Source: Clostridiales bacterium
Lineage (GTDB): Bacteria > Bacillota > Clostridia > Peptostreptococcales > JAAYPU01
Assembly (NCBI GenBank): GCA_012519645.1
Contig: JAAYPU010000404.1
Coordinates: 1 to 5,919 of the forward strand
Length of the DNA stretch: 5,919 nt
Direction: 5' to 3'
The position numbers were made by a program, and so were the translations under genes. The notes beneath the pieces are model-generated. The model made no database searches, was not told the origin of the DNA, and saw only the letters and a program-made list of their open reading frames with translations. Positions 5,892 through 5,919 of the stretch are shown here, in pieces (positions within the stretch are counted from its first letter, which is position 1; every line of letters starts with the position of its first letter).

Positions 5892-5919
5892 ATGGCTGAT
5901 TATTTAGTAAAAGCGTTGG
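5892..5919 (+). CDS. hslO: Start of Hsp33 redox-regulated chaperone (partial, runs off the window)
   Basis: Only nine codons are present, MADYLVKAL, behind an excellent ribosome site (AAAGGAGG, 5878-5885, six bases before ATG). These residues match the conserved start of Hsp33 in Bacillus-like and many Lactobacillales genomes (B. subtilis begins MDYLVKALAYD). Hsp33 is a cytoplasmic holdase activated by oxidation of a C-terminal zinc-binding cysteine cluster, which lies outside the window. In low-GC Gram-positives hslO commonly follows ftsH and precedes dusB and lysS. Here the upstream neighbour is a restriction gene instead, so accessory DNA appears to adjoin a conserved locus. The call rests on nine residues plus gene-start quality. 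Confidence 0.65.

Noticed and set aside
1..5919. CRISPR arrays, tRNA or rRNA genes, transposase genes
   Set aside because: No regularly spaced repeats, no tRNA-like cloverleaf or TTCGA-type T-arm with CCA-end context, and no transposase or integrase motifs were seen on either strand.

Overview
The window looks like an accessory, defence-rich stretch of a low-GC Gram-positive (Firmicutes) chromosome. The supporting signs are AT-rich coding sequence, purine-rich Shine-Dalgarno sites (AAGGAGGTG, GAGGTGAT, AAAGGAGG), consensus-like sigma-A promoters, and a right-edge gene whose first nine codons (MADYLVKAL) match the start of the redox chaperone Hsp33 as found in Bacillus, Enterococcus and Lactobacillus-type genomes. 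That start differs from the usual Streptococcus Hsp33 start as I recall it, so a non-streptococcal member of the Lactobacillales is my best guess. This rests on very little sequence.

Left part (1-1505): a tightly packed run on the + strand. It has a 64-aa Cys4 zinc-ribbon protein with one membrane helix, a 55-aa ORF that starts on TTG and overlaps it by 4 bases, and a 306-aa uncharacterised protein whose C-terminal half resembles a PD-(D/E)xK nuclease fold. Next comes a strong ribosome site and the first codons of another gene. After about 20-40 codons that gene runs into a hairpin-bearing segment and then into the interior of a type I restriction methyltransferase gene.

Middle (about 1467-2878): a decayed hsdM. 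It has lost its N-terminal third, carries an in-frame TAA just after the SAM-binding motif, has NPPL in place of the catalytic NPPF, and lacks its last few residues. No hsdS or hsdR is present. It is joined directly to an intact GNAT acetyltransferase gene of clearly higher GC.

Right part (2879-5919): an intact 932-aa MmeI-like (type IIL/IIG) restriction-modification enzyme. Nuclease, methyltransferase and target recognition lie on one polypeptide, driven by its own extended -10 promoter and closed by a strong rho-independent terminator. A new promoter and ribosome site then start hslO, probably the beginning of conserved housekeeping chromosome.

Taken together, the window records turnover of restriction systems at one locus: a broken type I system next to a complete single-gene type IIL system, with a small uncharacterised cassette on the left as the least explained part.
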